Counted from the stretch's first letter, positions 1 through 5,338 are shown. The stretch is 21,040 bases of DNA from Bacteroidota bacterium (GCA_023432805.1 JAEYUG010000051.1:1-21040); one strand, 5' to 3'. Notes: generated by a model from the letters alone, not told the origin. Made by a program: numbers and translations.

Positions 1-334
1 TGGCCTCGAACAGGAGCGTGAACCCACTTCCTGGGCGTGCCCACGGAACGGGAACCAAGTGCACGCCACAGTCTTCGCAGCGCACGCGCGGAACACGCGC
101 ATGGAGATAACATTCATGCTGGAAAAAATTGAGATGGCGCCATTCCTTGTTCGTTGTGTCATGCACCGAGCACCCCGTCGCATCGCATGTCGGGCAGGAG
201 AAGCGCGCACCACGCACGAAATCCACCCAGAGATCGAGTTTCCCTATCTTCGCGCTGAATTCTACCTTGGTACAGTACCACGGCTGGTGCAGGCCCAGAG
301 CCAGGGTAAAGAGGTCGATCGTTTGTTGGTTCAT
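1..334 (-). CDS. ISL3-family transposase, N-terminal part (runs off left edge)
   Basis: I translated the minus strand from ATG at 332-334; the frame is open to base 1, giving 111 residues with no stop. It begins MNQQTIDLFTLALGLHQPWY and continues with a beta-rich segment and a zinc-ribbon region. Two cysteine pairs are visible (CPTC near residues 50-53 and CEDC near 91-94), with an HLNFFQHE block between them and VPVPWARPGSGFTLLFEA at the edge. This is the zf-ISL3 layout preceding the DDE transposase domain. Full-length ISL3 transposases are about 400-550 residues, so most of the gene lies outside the window and its integrity cannot be judged. A weak GGAG lies about 10 bases upstream (345-348). 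It diverges from the HTH gene whose frame opens at 355. Confidence 0.85.
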   Translation of the reverse strand, partial: MNQQTIDLFTLALGLHQPWYCTKVEFSAKIGKLDLWVDFVRGARFSCPTCDATGCSVHDTTNKEWRHLNFFQHECYLHARVPRVRCEDCGVHLVPVPWARPGSGFTLLFEA

Positions 335-400
335 CGTCGGGAAGCTCCGGATACGTGATCAATACATGTCCTCACTTGTCCTCGAATCTACGAATGACCC
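1..400 (-). mobile_element. Partial ISL3-family insertion sequence, candidate end near 400
   Basis: The segment contains the start of an ISL3-like transposase transcribed leftward and truncated by the window edge. Upstream of its start codon, the minus strand reads GGGTCATTCG from base 400 inward, a G-rich start that could be the outer terminal inverted repeat. It is followed outside by the 8-bp AT-rich palindrome TATCGATA (401-408); ISL3 elements commonly make 8-bp target duplications. The other end of the element is not visible, so the terminus at 400 is a hypothesis. The transposase identity is much firmer than the boundary. Confidence 0.35.
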
Positions 401-738
401 TATCGATATCCTCTCCTACCCACTCAATTCAGCGAAGAGCCAAGAATCTGAACATCGGGCAGATTCTCACTGAGTACGAGCAGGGCGACAGCTTGGTTCG
501 AGTCGCAACAAAGCATGGTGTGAATCCGAATACAATCTACTACCACCTCAAGAAGCACAATCGCCAGACTCGATCGAATCGAAAACTCTCTGAGCGTGAT
601 ATCCAGTTCGTCCGGAACATACTACGTGCGAGTCAAGACCGAGATGTCGTCCAGAGATTGGCAAGCAAGTTCGGTGTGACGGAAAATGCCATACGGTATC
701 ACCTCAGGAAGGCGAACTTGTCCGAGGTGAACGTGTGA
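355..738 (+). CDS. Small tandem helix-turn-helix protein
   Basis: The open frame encodes 127 residues from GTG at 355; an in-frame ATG lies at 394 and no good ribosome site decides between them. From about residue 30 there are two similar HTH units. The first (about 32-68) contains VATKHGVNPNTIYYHLKKHN. The second (about 78-120) contains LASKFGVTENAIRYHLRKAN. Each resembles the recognition helices of transposase/resolvase-type HTH domains, so DNA binding is likely. No catalytic domain is present. The first 15 or so residues overlap the candidate IS end at 391-400 and look non-conserved. The gene may therefore be a fragment whose original N-terminus was displaced by the IS, or a stand-alone island regulator. 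Function beyond DNA binding is unknown. Confidence 0.6.
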   Translation: MINTCPHLSSNLRMTLSISSPTHSIQRRAKNLNIGQILTEYEQGDSLVRVATKHGVNPNTIYYHLKKHNRQTRSNRKLSERDIQFVRNILRASQDRDVVQRLASKFGVTENAIRYHLRKANLSEVNV

Positions 739-739
739 G

Positions 740-796
740 CGATGGTCGGATTGGATGAGAACGGTGGTCGGCTGGATCGGAAACCACCGTCCATCG
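740..796. repeat. Two-part inverted repeat downstream of the HTH gene
   Basis: CGATGG (740-745) and ACGGTGGT (761-768) are matched in reverse complement by ACCACCGT (783-790) and CCATCG (791-796). This gives an 8-bp stem with a 14-base loop, plus an outer 6-bp stem separated by a 15-base bulge on one side. It sits just after the stop codon of the HTH gene. There is no T-run, so it is not a convincing intrinsic terminator; it could be an RNA structure or a protein site. Confidence 0.35.
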
Positions 797-913
797 GAGG
801 AGCGATGCTGTGCCTGACCCCGGTTTTGACTCTGTCATCGAAGCAACAGATTTTCAATGGATGAGCCTTGATGGACTCCTTCAATGTGATTGAGCCAAAA
901 AACAGCATTCAAA

Positions 914-945
914 TGATACAAAAATGCGACATGCTGATACAAAAA
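914..945 (+). repeat. Two TGATACAAAAA direct repeats, 21-bp period
   Basis: TGATACAAAAA occurs at 914-924 and again at 935-945, a spacing of exactly 21 bases, which places both copies on the same face of the helix. The core ATGATACAA also occurs on the minus strand in the integrase upstream region (reverse complement TTGTATCAT at 3855-3863). It resembles the TGATGCAA motif clustered at 3790-4070. The role is unknown; a binding site for an island protein is one possibility. Confidence 0.4.
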
Positions 946-1091
946 CGCCAAAAACCGGTAAAAAACACCGAATAGCCACAGTACAACAAACAGAAGCGGT
1001 ATGTCTTGGGCCATTTCCCGTGCTGATTGGAACAGCATTCAGGCTCTCGTCGCTGTGATCCCTTTCACCGACACGGACACTCTGTCCACTT

Positions 1092-1688
1092 TCAACTTCT
1101 TGCGACGCTGATCAGGCTGGAGATGTCGCCTTGGTCTGCTTTCCGCAGAGCATCGAGATAGTGCTTACGTGCATCACTGGGTTGGATGAGGGAATTACCA
1201 CCCCATGTGAAAACGGGCCGACTGAAGAGCTTTGAGACGATCACATCAGCGATCAACCGTGAGTGTCTTCCATTGCCATTGGGGAAGCAGTGGATGAAGA
1301 CGAGACGATGGCTGAATCGTACAGCGATCTCGTCGGGTTCGTAGGTGCCATGTTCGATCCAGTATCGACAATCGTCAAGCAAATTGCGAAGGTCGATGCC
1401 GATCTGTATCCAGTCGCCACCGATGTTCTTGTTCGATCGTCTAAAATCCCCGGCCCATTCCCAGACATCCGAGAACATACGTTTGTGCAAGTCCCGGACG
1501 AAGACTTCCGTGAGAACGTCCGTCGCGGTGAAGGAGCGTGAGAGAGTCCATTGGACAGCGTTCTCGATGTTCTGCTGTTCGAACTCATCCAGTTCAGACC
1601 TCGTGGTGATGGTGGGGATAAGCAGACCCTGTTTCTCGTCTTCATCGATGGGGGTCTGGCCACTCACGTATTCCAGTTCTAATCCCAC
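1092..1688 (-). CDS. Fic/DOC-domain protein, mobile mystery protein B family
   Basis: This 198-residue protein matches the mobile mystery protein B type (TIGR02613) in its opening block (GLELEYVSGQTPIDEDEKQG) and its Fic core. Fic enzymes transfer AMP or a related nucleotide group from a nucleotide substrate onto hydroxyl groups of target proteins. The Fic motif is at residues 133-144, HCFPNGNGRHSR, with catalytic H133, the anion-binding GNGR and R144. Compared with the canonical HPFx(D/E)GNGRxxR, the second residue is Cys and the metal-binding acidic position is N137. I see no clear inhibitory (S/T)xxxE(G/N) helix in either partner. The gene starts at GTG 1688 inside the end of the upstream regulator gene (10-base overlap), implying coupled translation. 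A toxin-like role paired with the regulator is inference; the pair is typical of mobile DNA. Confidence 0.88.
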   Translation of the reverse strand: MGLELEYVSGQTPIDEDEKQGLLIPTITTRSELDEFEQQNIENAVQWTLSRSFTATDVLTEVFVRDLHKRMFSDVWEWAGDFRRSNKNIGGDWIQIGIDLRNLLDDCRYWIEHGTYEPDEIAVRFSHRLVFIHCFPNGNGRHSRLIADVIVSKLFSRPVFTWGGNSLIQPSDARKHYLDALRKADQGDISSLISVARS

Positions 1689-2143
1689 AAGTACCTCGGC
1701 ATGGTGCGGATAAGTTCTTCGGTTTTAGCCCGGATTGCCTTCTCAATTCTCTCCCTTGACACATTTTGCTCCTCAAGCTCCATCGATTTTGATGTTCGGA
1801 GCACGATGGATCGAGCGATCTTCTCTGCCTGTCGCTCGATAAGTTGTTCAAGCGAATCCTCGTTAGGAACAAGTGCGTAGACGAGCGTCAAGTTCATTGC
1901 CTTTGCGATCTCACGAAGCGACTTGAGCGTGACCGAGCCTTCAGCTTCCCTGATTTCGTAAGCTCTAATAGTCTGCCGAGCGACTCCCATTCTCCTCGCA
2001 AGCTGGCTGAGGGGGATCTTCAGAGCGATGCGAATGGAGTGAATCCAGCCACGCTCAGGCACCTGAATGCTCTTGGCTTGAACGAAAGGAAGCAACTTCC
2101 GATCAATTTGCTCCAAGACCAGTCTCCTGTTTTCGATCTTCAT
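1679..2143 (-). CDS. XRE-type HTH regulator, mobile mystery protein A family
   Basis: The 154-residue protein carries a Cro/CI-type HTH at about residues 36-90. A turn-and-recognition segment SQLARRMGVARQTIRAYE is followed by the typical SLREIAKAMN stretch. The N-terminal RRLVLEQIDRKL and the WIHSIRIAL block before the HTH match the mobile mystery protein A type (TIGR02612), which is always found next to the Fic-domain B protein. The C-terminal half (about 95-150) is a charged helical extension that could bind the partner or dimerise. It is the first gene of the leftward pair, has a good AGGAG ribosome site, and overlaps the Fic gene by 10 bases. By analogy with antitoxin/regulator pairs it probably represses its own promoter, where candidate palindromes exist. 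Whether it neutralises the Fic protein cannot be read from the sequence. Confidence 0.85.
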   Translation of the reverse strand: MKIENRRLVLEQIDRKLLPFVQAKSIQVPERGWIHSIRIALKIPLSQLARRMGVARQTIRAYEIREAEGSVTLKSLREIAKAMNLTLVYALVPNEDSLEQLIERQAEKIARSIVLRTSKSMELEEQNVSRERIEKAIRAKTEELIRTMPRYLWD

Positions 2144-2149
2144 TGTATG

Positions 2150-2154
2150 CTCCT
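2150..2154 (-). promoter_or_regulatory. Ribosome binding site of the XRE regulator gene
   Basis: On the minus strand AGGAG lies 6 bases before the ATG at 2143 (reads AGGAGCATACAATG). It is one of the few clear Shine-Dalgarno sequences in this window and fixes the start of mobile mystery protein A. Confidence 0.7.
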
Positions 2155-2231
2155 ATTGGTCTTTGGCATGTGGGTGTACTCGGATCATGGCCGGAGCCTG
2201 AACACATGCAAGACAAACGTAAGTCTATAGA

Positions 2232-2309
2232 ATGACAATAGCAAGTTATATGTAACTCTAAAAGATTACAAAATACGCATATTTGTCATCATATAAGCTT
2301 ACAAATATC
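2232..2309. promoter_or_regulatory. Candidate operator/promoter region of the mmpA-mmpB pair
   Basis: The AT-rich 222-bp gap between the regulator and the integrase gene contains several short symmetric elements. These are AGTTA-tatg-TAACT (2244-2257), ATGACAA (2232-2238) mirrored by TTGTCAT (2283-2289), and ACAAA (2269-2273) mirrored by TTTGT (2282-2286). TTACAAA occurs twice (2266-2272 and 2299-2305). Such dyads upstream of an XRE regulator gene are typical operator positions. No single promoter hexamer pair stands out on the minus strand, so the promoter is not placed. Confidence 0.35.
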
Positions 2310-2365
2310 CGATTGAGTGTCCAATACTCGCTGGCTGATTGGAGCAGGGAGCCATCCAAGTGCTT

Positions 2366-3781
2366 TCACAACATGAGTTTGTCGATCAGATCCCGGTTAT
2401 CAGATGGAAGAATATGTGTGTAGATCAGGGTTGTCTCTATTCTTGAGTGTCCTGCCCATGTCTTCACTTGTGCAATAGGTACCCCGTTCCGAATCAGATT
2501 CGTACAGAACGAGTGCCTCAGGGTATGGAAGTGAACGAGCTTCGGGTCGATGCCATCGGTTTTGGATGCGATGCGTTTAAAGATCTTCGAAGCCACCTCG
2601 TCTCGGATTCTGCGACCTTTTACATGGAACACATAGGGTGAGGAGTCACGATAGACCGTCTCGGTGATCACTTCGATTCTACGCGTTGGATCGTGAACCT
2701 TGCGGTTGTTCTCGTCGAGGACATAAGGAATCTCGCCACCATACGCTACCGTCTTAAAGCGAAGGTCGTGGAGGACTTTGAAGACGGTTTCCGTCATTGG
2801 GATCTTGCGACGAGAGGGGGCCGTCTTCGTGACAAACCCCTCATCTGGTTTATCTGAGATCCGGATCATCTTCGCATCGAAGTCAACATCATCCCAGTTC
2901 AAGTGTATCAGTTCGTTCAGTCGTGCTCCGGTATGGAAGCCGACGATTGCCACAAGCCGAGCTACCTTGATCCGGGTGCGTTCGTTCACATCCCTTCGTA
3001 CACGCTTGGCGTAGGCATTCTTGTCGTCGTCCAATGCATCATCGAAGCTCTCAAGAACTCTCTGAAACTGGAGAGCCGTCAGGAAGTAAGGATGTTCGAC
3101 CCGTGCTCGCTCTTGTTTGATCACTCCTTCCTTGAAGATGTTGTGCTGAATCAGATCCAAGTCTCGTGCCCTCTCGAACATCACCCGGAGTGTCGCGAAG
3201 TAGTTCCGTGCAGTCCATGCCGAAGACTGGTTCTTGACGGCGAGGAAGTACGTCTCCAGTTCCAGTTGGAGCTTCGCTCGCTCCGTCTTGTCGCGAAAAT
3301 CGAAGCTTGACAGAAGACGATTGCCGAAATGCTTCAGGAACATCCGATGCGAAGAGATGTGCGTGGCGACTGTCTTTTTCTTGTGACTTGCCGAGTAGTG
3401 GGGAAGGTGGTAGCGTTCGAAAAACTCCGTCCACGTGATTCGCTCAGACTCGTTCTTGCCACCCAGTGTCGGCATGGATGTGGTAGATGCGGGAACCGAG
3501 ATTTCTTGATCGGGATTCGATGTTTCGGTATCTTTGATCTTGGATACGGATTCTTCGAACGTTTTAGTGATCGGATTGAAGGAATCCAACCGGGCCTTTG
3601 CTTCGAAAAGATCATCGGTTCCAGTCGTTACGCGTTTCCGTTCCCCATCGGTATCGTAGAACCAGATGTAGAGGTTGCTGTCTGGAGAAATTTTCCGGAG
3701 GTAGAGCTTCCGCTTAACGCCATCGGGATATTGGAAGGAAGAGAAGATCTTCCCATTTTTCTTTGATTTTTGCTTGCTCAT
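2366..3781 (-). CDS. Tyrosine recombinase / phage-type integrase
   Basis: The 471-residue protein is a site-specific tyrosine recombinase, expected to cut and rejoin DNA through a 3'-phosphotyrosine for integration or excision of the element. The N-terminal 65 residues form an arm-binding-like segment (YIWFYDTDGERKRVTTGT). A linker follows, then a SAM-like core-binding domain at about 115-225 and the catalytic domain from about 230. All catalytic residues are visible: R287 (HTGARLNEL), a probable beta-hairpin Lys near 319, H419 and R422 (FHTLRHSF), H445 (WAGHSRIETT) and nucleophile Y454 (LIYTH). The C-terminus is complete, so the enzyme looks intact. It reads away from the tRNA-Arg gene, with 357 bp of motif-rich DNA between them. 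It has a near-consensus promoter and a repeat inside its leader, suggesting self-regulation. The natural target is not proven. Confidence 0.93.
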   Translation of the reverse strand: MSKQKSKKNGKIFSSFQYPDGVKRKLYLRKISPDSNLYIWFYDTDGERKRVTTGTDDLFEAKARLDSFNPITKTFEESVSKIKDTETSNPDQEISVPASTTSMPTLGGKNESERITWTEFFERYHLPHYSASHKKKTVATHISSHRMFLKHFGNRLLSSFDFRDKTERAKLQLELETYFLAVKNQSSAWTARNYFATLRVMFERARDLDLIQHNIFKEGVIKQERARVEHPYFLTALQFQRVLESFDDALDDDKNAYAKRVRRDVNERTRIKVARLVAIVGFHTGARLNELIHLNWDDVDFDAKMIRISDKPDEGFVTKTAPSRRKIPMTETVFKVLHDLRFKTVAYGGEIPYVLDENNRKVHDPTRRIEVITETVYRDSSPYVFHVKGRRIRDEVASKIFKRIASKTDGIDPKLVHFHTLRHSFCTNLIRNGVPIAQVKTWAGHSRIETTLIYTHILPSDNRDLIDKLML

Positions 3782-3789
3782 GACACCGC

Positions 3790-3803
3790 CATTTGATGCA
3801 ACG
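3790..3803 (+). repeat. 14-bp direct repeat copy 1 (CATTTGATGCAACG) in integrase leader
   Basis: CATTTGATGCAACG here is identical to 4057-4070. It lies between the predicted integrase transcription start and the integrase ATG. It could be an arm-type recombinase site that also acts as an operator. Confidence 0.6.
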
Positions 3804-3820
3804 TTTTAGTTCGTAACTTT

Positions 3821-3849
3821 AAGATATGCTCAAAAGCGGTTATTGTCAA
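3821..3849 (-). promoter_or_regulatory. Promoter of the integrase gene
   Basis: On the minus strand a perfect -35 hexamer TTGACA (3844-3849) is followed after exactly 17 bases by TATCTT (3821-3826). Transcription would begin near 3814, leaving a leader of about 30 bases before the ATG at 3781. The 14-bp repeat at 3790-3803 falls in this leader. Confidence 0.6.
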
Positions 3850-3867
3850 GCAAATTGTATCATAAAC

Positions 3868-3899
3868 CGGCAAATCGCCGAATACGCTTGAAAAAAGCG
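3868..3899. repeat. Two short hairpins upstream of the integrase promoter
   Basis: CGGC-aaatc-GCCG (3868-3880) and CGCTT-gaaaa-AAGCG (3885-3899) are adjacent small inverted repeats. They lie upstream of the integrase -35 element. Their role is unknown; they may be binding sites in the recombination or regulatory region. Confidence 0.35.
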
Positions 3900-3933
3900 A
3901 AATATTTTTACTCGTAAAACTGTCGCGTAATCA

Positions 3934-3943
3934 TGATGCATCA
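3934..3943. repeat. Palindrome TGATGCATCA
   Basis: This perfect 10-bp palindrome combines both orientations of the TGATGCA/TGCATCA motif that recurs at 3790-3803 and 4009-4070. It belongs to the same motif cluster between integrase and tRNA. Confidence 0.5.
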
Positions 3944-4007
3944 AAACAGAACCAGCACCAGAAAAACGCTGAAAAATTCTCATTTTGAGAACTTCAGGGT
4001 TTTTGTT

Positions 4008-4070
4008 GTTGCATCAGGATTGCATCAAGACTGCACCTTCGTTGCATCATTTACGTCATTTGATGCAACG
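4008..4070 (+). repeat. Cluster of TTGCATCA motifs with a 10-bp inverted repeat
   Basis: TTGCATCA occurs at 4009-4016, 4020-4027 and 4042-4049, with a degenerate CTGCACC at 4031-4037. The start-to-start spacings of the successive units are about 10-11 bases, one helical turn. The last copy forms a perfect inverted repeat CGTTGCATCA (4040-4049) / TGATGCAACG (4061-4070) with an 11-base spacer. The right arm is part of the second CATTTGATGCAACG copy (4057-4070). Iterated sites beside a tyrosine recombinase gene fit arm-type sites of an att region or a cooperative operator. Confidence 0.6.
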
Positions 4071-4138
4071 AAAGCAGGTATCTTTCATCTTCAATCTACA
4101 GGCGTAACGCCTTATTTTACAACGCTTTAATGTAATTT

Positions 4139-4212
4139 GCCCCCGTAGCTCAGGTGGATAGAGCGACGGTTTCCTAAACCGCAGGTCGGGTGTTCGAATC
4201 ACCCCGGGGGTA
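4139..4212 (+). tRNA. tRNA-Arg (anticodon CCT)
   Basis: A complete cloverleaf can be drawn. The acceptor stem is GCCCCCG / CGGGGGT, with G1 facing U72. The D arm is GCTC-AGGTGGATA-GAGC. The anticodon arm has loop TTCCTAA with CCT at 4173-4175. The T arm is GGGTG-TTCGAAT-CACCC, and the discriminator is A at 4212. CCA is not encoded. The base pair 27-43 is an A-C mismatch, so the anticodon stem has four good pairs. It reads AGG codons. It marks the junction between the AT-rich island DNA on the left and GC-rich core DNA on the right. Confidence 0.93.
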
Positions 4213-4226
4213 CGATCTCAGTGCGC

Positions 4227-4260
4227 ACGGGAATGTCCGATTAGGGATGTTCCCGTTTTT
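4227..4260 (+). terminator. Rho-independent terminator after tRNA-Arg
   Basis: ACGGGAA (4227-4233) pairs with TTCCCGT (4250-4256), with additional pairing possible inside, and is followed by T-rich sequence to 4260. It ends tRNA transcription. The minus-strand side is less T-rich, so termination of the leftward outer-membrane gene here is possible but weaker. Confidence 0.75.
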
Positions 4261-4283
4261 ATTCGATTGGTTTCGCGTGCTGA

Positions 4284-5147
4284 TCAGAAACTGGCTTCGA
4301 TGCCAGCGGAGAGGGTCAGCGCGCGCTTGAGTCCATCGATGTTCACGTCGCGCTGCAGAAGCGGAAACGCGGCAAGCAGTGCGAGTCGCAGGTGTTCCGA
4401 GAGGGGAGCGGAGACACTGCCGAGGAGGTTCACCTGCAACTGATCGCTGCCGGGAACCTTCATGAAACGCTCGGTGCCGCTCGCTGCGAGATCGATGATC
4501 GAGGACTCCGATAATCGCTGTATCGCGATTGCTTCGATCCCGATGGAGTATCGATCGATTGCGGTGCGATATCCAGCGCGAGCAAGGAGATCGCCTCCGC
4601 GTTGGAGACGGATGAGCGAGTTTTCGCTGCGGCCCGTTGCATGCTGGTACCCCAGCGCCGCACTCCATGGCGCGGCATCGAAACTCACACCGACAATCAG
4701 ATCGGTGCTACCGAGTCCTGGCTGATAGGCCTGCGGAAGTCCTCCTGCATTGTCGTCCCCCGTGGCGAACTTGACACCCGCCTGCGCACGGAATTCCATC
4801 CCACTGTGTTGCCAGAGACGCTGGTCCAGAAAGAGCGTCAGATCTCCGAGTCCGGAGGCAGATCCGAGCGGACCTTCGATCGAGGTCCACGGCAATCGCA
4901 TGGACACCCGTGTCCCATCGAACAGTTCTGACCCCGCTTCAGCGACCAGCGTGTGAAACGCGATGTCATCGGGTGCCCCGCTGCTCCCGTAGCTATACCG
5001 CAGAGCGAACGTATGCCGCGGAACCCGATCAGTTTCCTCACCGCGCATGGGCGTCACCGCACACGCTCCCGCATCCGAACATTGAGCGCTGGCATCACGC
5101 GACGCGAACACTAAGACCACGATCATGTAAGGCAGTATCCTTCGCAT
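4284..5147 (-). CDS. Outer-membrane beta-barrel protein, Phenol_MetA_deg-like
   Basis: I place the start at ATG 5147, giving 287 residues. From there a signal peptide is obvious (MRRILPYMIVVLVFA, cleavage after about residue 22 at ASA-QC). Longer upstream extensions would add an improbable Cys/Arg-rich tail. The mature part alternates short amphipathic strands and turns. It contains FALRYSYG, a SGLGDLTLFLDQRLW block, AGVKFATGDDNAG and GLGSTDLIVGVSF. These correspond to the strand pattern of the Phenol_MetA_deg/transporter-type barrels and end in an aromatic C-terminal residue (IEASF), as usual for outer-membrane proteins. It probably forms a pore or surface barrel; the substrate is unknown, and the family name does not imply phenol metabolism here. 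It is monocistronic, divergent from proS and convergent with the tRNA. Confidence 0.72.
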   Translation of the reverse strand: MRRILPYMIVVLVFASRDASAQCSDAGACAVTPMRGEETDRVPRHTFALRYSYGSSGAPDDIAFHTLVAEAGSELFDGTRVSMRLPWTSIEGPLGSASGLGDLTLFLDQRLWQHSGMEFRAQAGVKFATGDDNAGGLPQAYQPGLGSTDLIVGVSFDAAPWSAALGYQHATGRSENSLIRLQRGGDLLARAGYRTAIDRYSIGIEAIAIQRLSESSIIDLAASGTERFMKVPGSDQLQVNLLGSVSAPLSEHLRLALLAAFPLLQRDVNIDGLKRALTLSAGIEASF

Positions 5148-5197
5148 GGCGGCTATCGTACCTATGAATTCTGGTCTCATGGAGTACAAGCACATTG

Positions 5198-5209
5198 TTG
5201 GAATTCCAA
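5198..5209. promoter_or_regulatory. Perfect 12-bp palindrome upstream of the barrel gene
   Basis: TTGGAATTCCAA lies about 50 bases upstream of the barrel gene ATG at 5147, in the 281-bp divergent region with proS. Its position suits an operator for the leftward gene, but no clear -10 could be assigned and the regulator is unknown. Confidence 0.35.
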
Positions 5210-5324
5210 GCATGATAACCGACCACGCATCACCGATCAAGGTGGAAGCGCAACAGTGCTTCCAGACTGACAGCGGCTGCGAGCAGCAAACACACAGCGG
5301 ACAACCAATCGTCAGCGAGCGGCG

Positions 5325-5336
5325 CGAGGCGCCTCG
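5325..5336. promoter_or_regulatory. GC-rich 12-bp palindrome just upstream of the proS -35 box
   Basis: CGAGGCGCCTCG is a perfect palindrome two bases before the -35 element of the predicted proS promoter. A regulator site is possible; chance symmetry in GC-rich DNA is also possible. Confidence 0.3.
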
Positions 5337-5338
5337 GT

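Larger units (their letters stand above)
739..1091. other. Gene-free, A-rich stretch between HTH gene and Fic gene
   Basis: No convincing gene is seen. The + strand has several A-runs (about 911-970). The minus-strand frame 835-1038 (67 residues, hydrophobic) appears to be a translation of these T-runs rather than a real membrane peptide. The stretch holds the inverted repeat at 740-796, paired TGATACAAAAA repeats at 914-945, and a 10-bp direct repeat AACAGCATTC at 901-910 and 1031-1040. It is also the 3' flank of the leftward mmpA-mmpB pair. Confidence 0.5.
1..4138. mobile_element. Right end of a putative integrated genomic island
   Basis: This stretch groups genes typical of mobile DNA: a tyrosine recombinase, the mobile mystery A/B pair, a tandem-HTH protein and an ISL3 transposase fragment. 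Its base composition is visibly lower in GC than the DNA right of 4139; bases 2221-2320 hold only 28 G/C by hand count. It ends at a tRNA-Arg gene, a common integration target, with the recombinase as the last gene before it. The left end is outside the window and no attL/attR core could be identified. The integrase lies on the 5' side of the tRNA, whereas most tRNA-targeting islands lie on the 3' side, so the exact attachment site is unresolved. Confidence 0.6.

Noticed and set aside
59..473. Two + strand frames of 99 and 114 residues at the left edge
   Set aside because: They are opposite the ISL3 transposase and the start of the HTH gene; the minus-strand transposase translation is clearly the real one.
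835..1038. 67-residue hydrophobic minus-strand frame downstream of the Fic gene
   Set aside because: Its hydrophobic residues come from translating T-runs. It has no ribosome site and overlaps the TGATACAAAAA repeats; a small membrane toxin was considered but is not supported.
3790..4070. CRISPR array
   Set aside because: The repeated units are only 8-14 bases, occur in both orientations and at uneven distances, with no constant-length spacers or cas genes.
4100..4120. Terminator at the AGGCGTAACGCCT palindrome before the tRNA
   Set aside because: Only a 4-bp stem with a 5-base loop is possible and the following sequence is TATTTTAC. It is too weak to call and lies in the tRNA promoter area.
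3933..4130. 65-residue + strand frame between integrase and tRNA
   Set aside because: It is made of the TGCATCA repeat cluster and AT-rich DNA, has no ribosome site and no recognisable domain.
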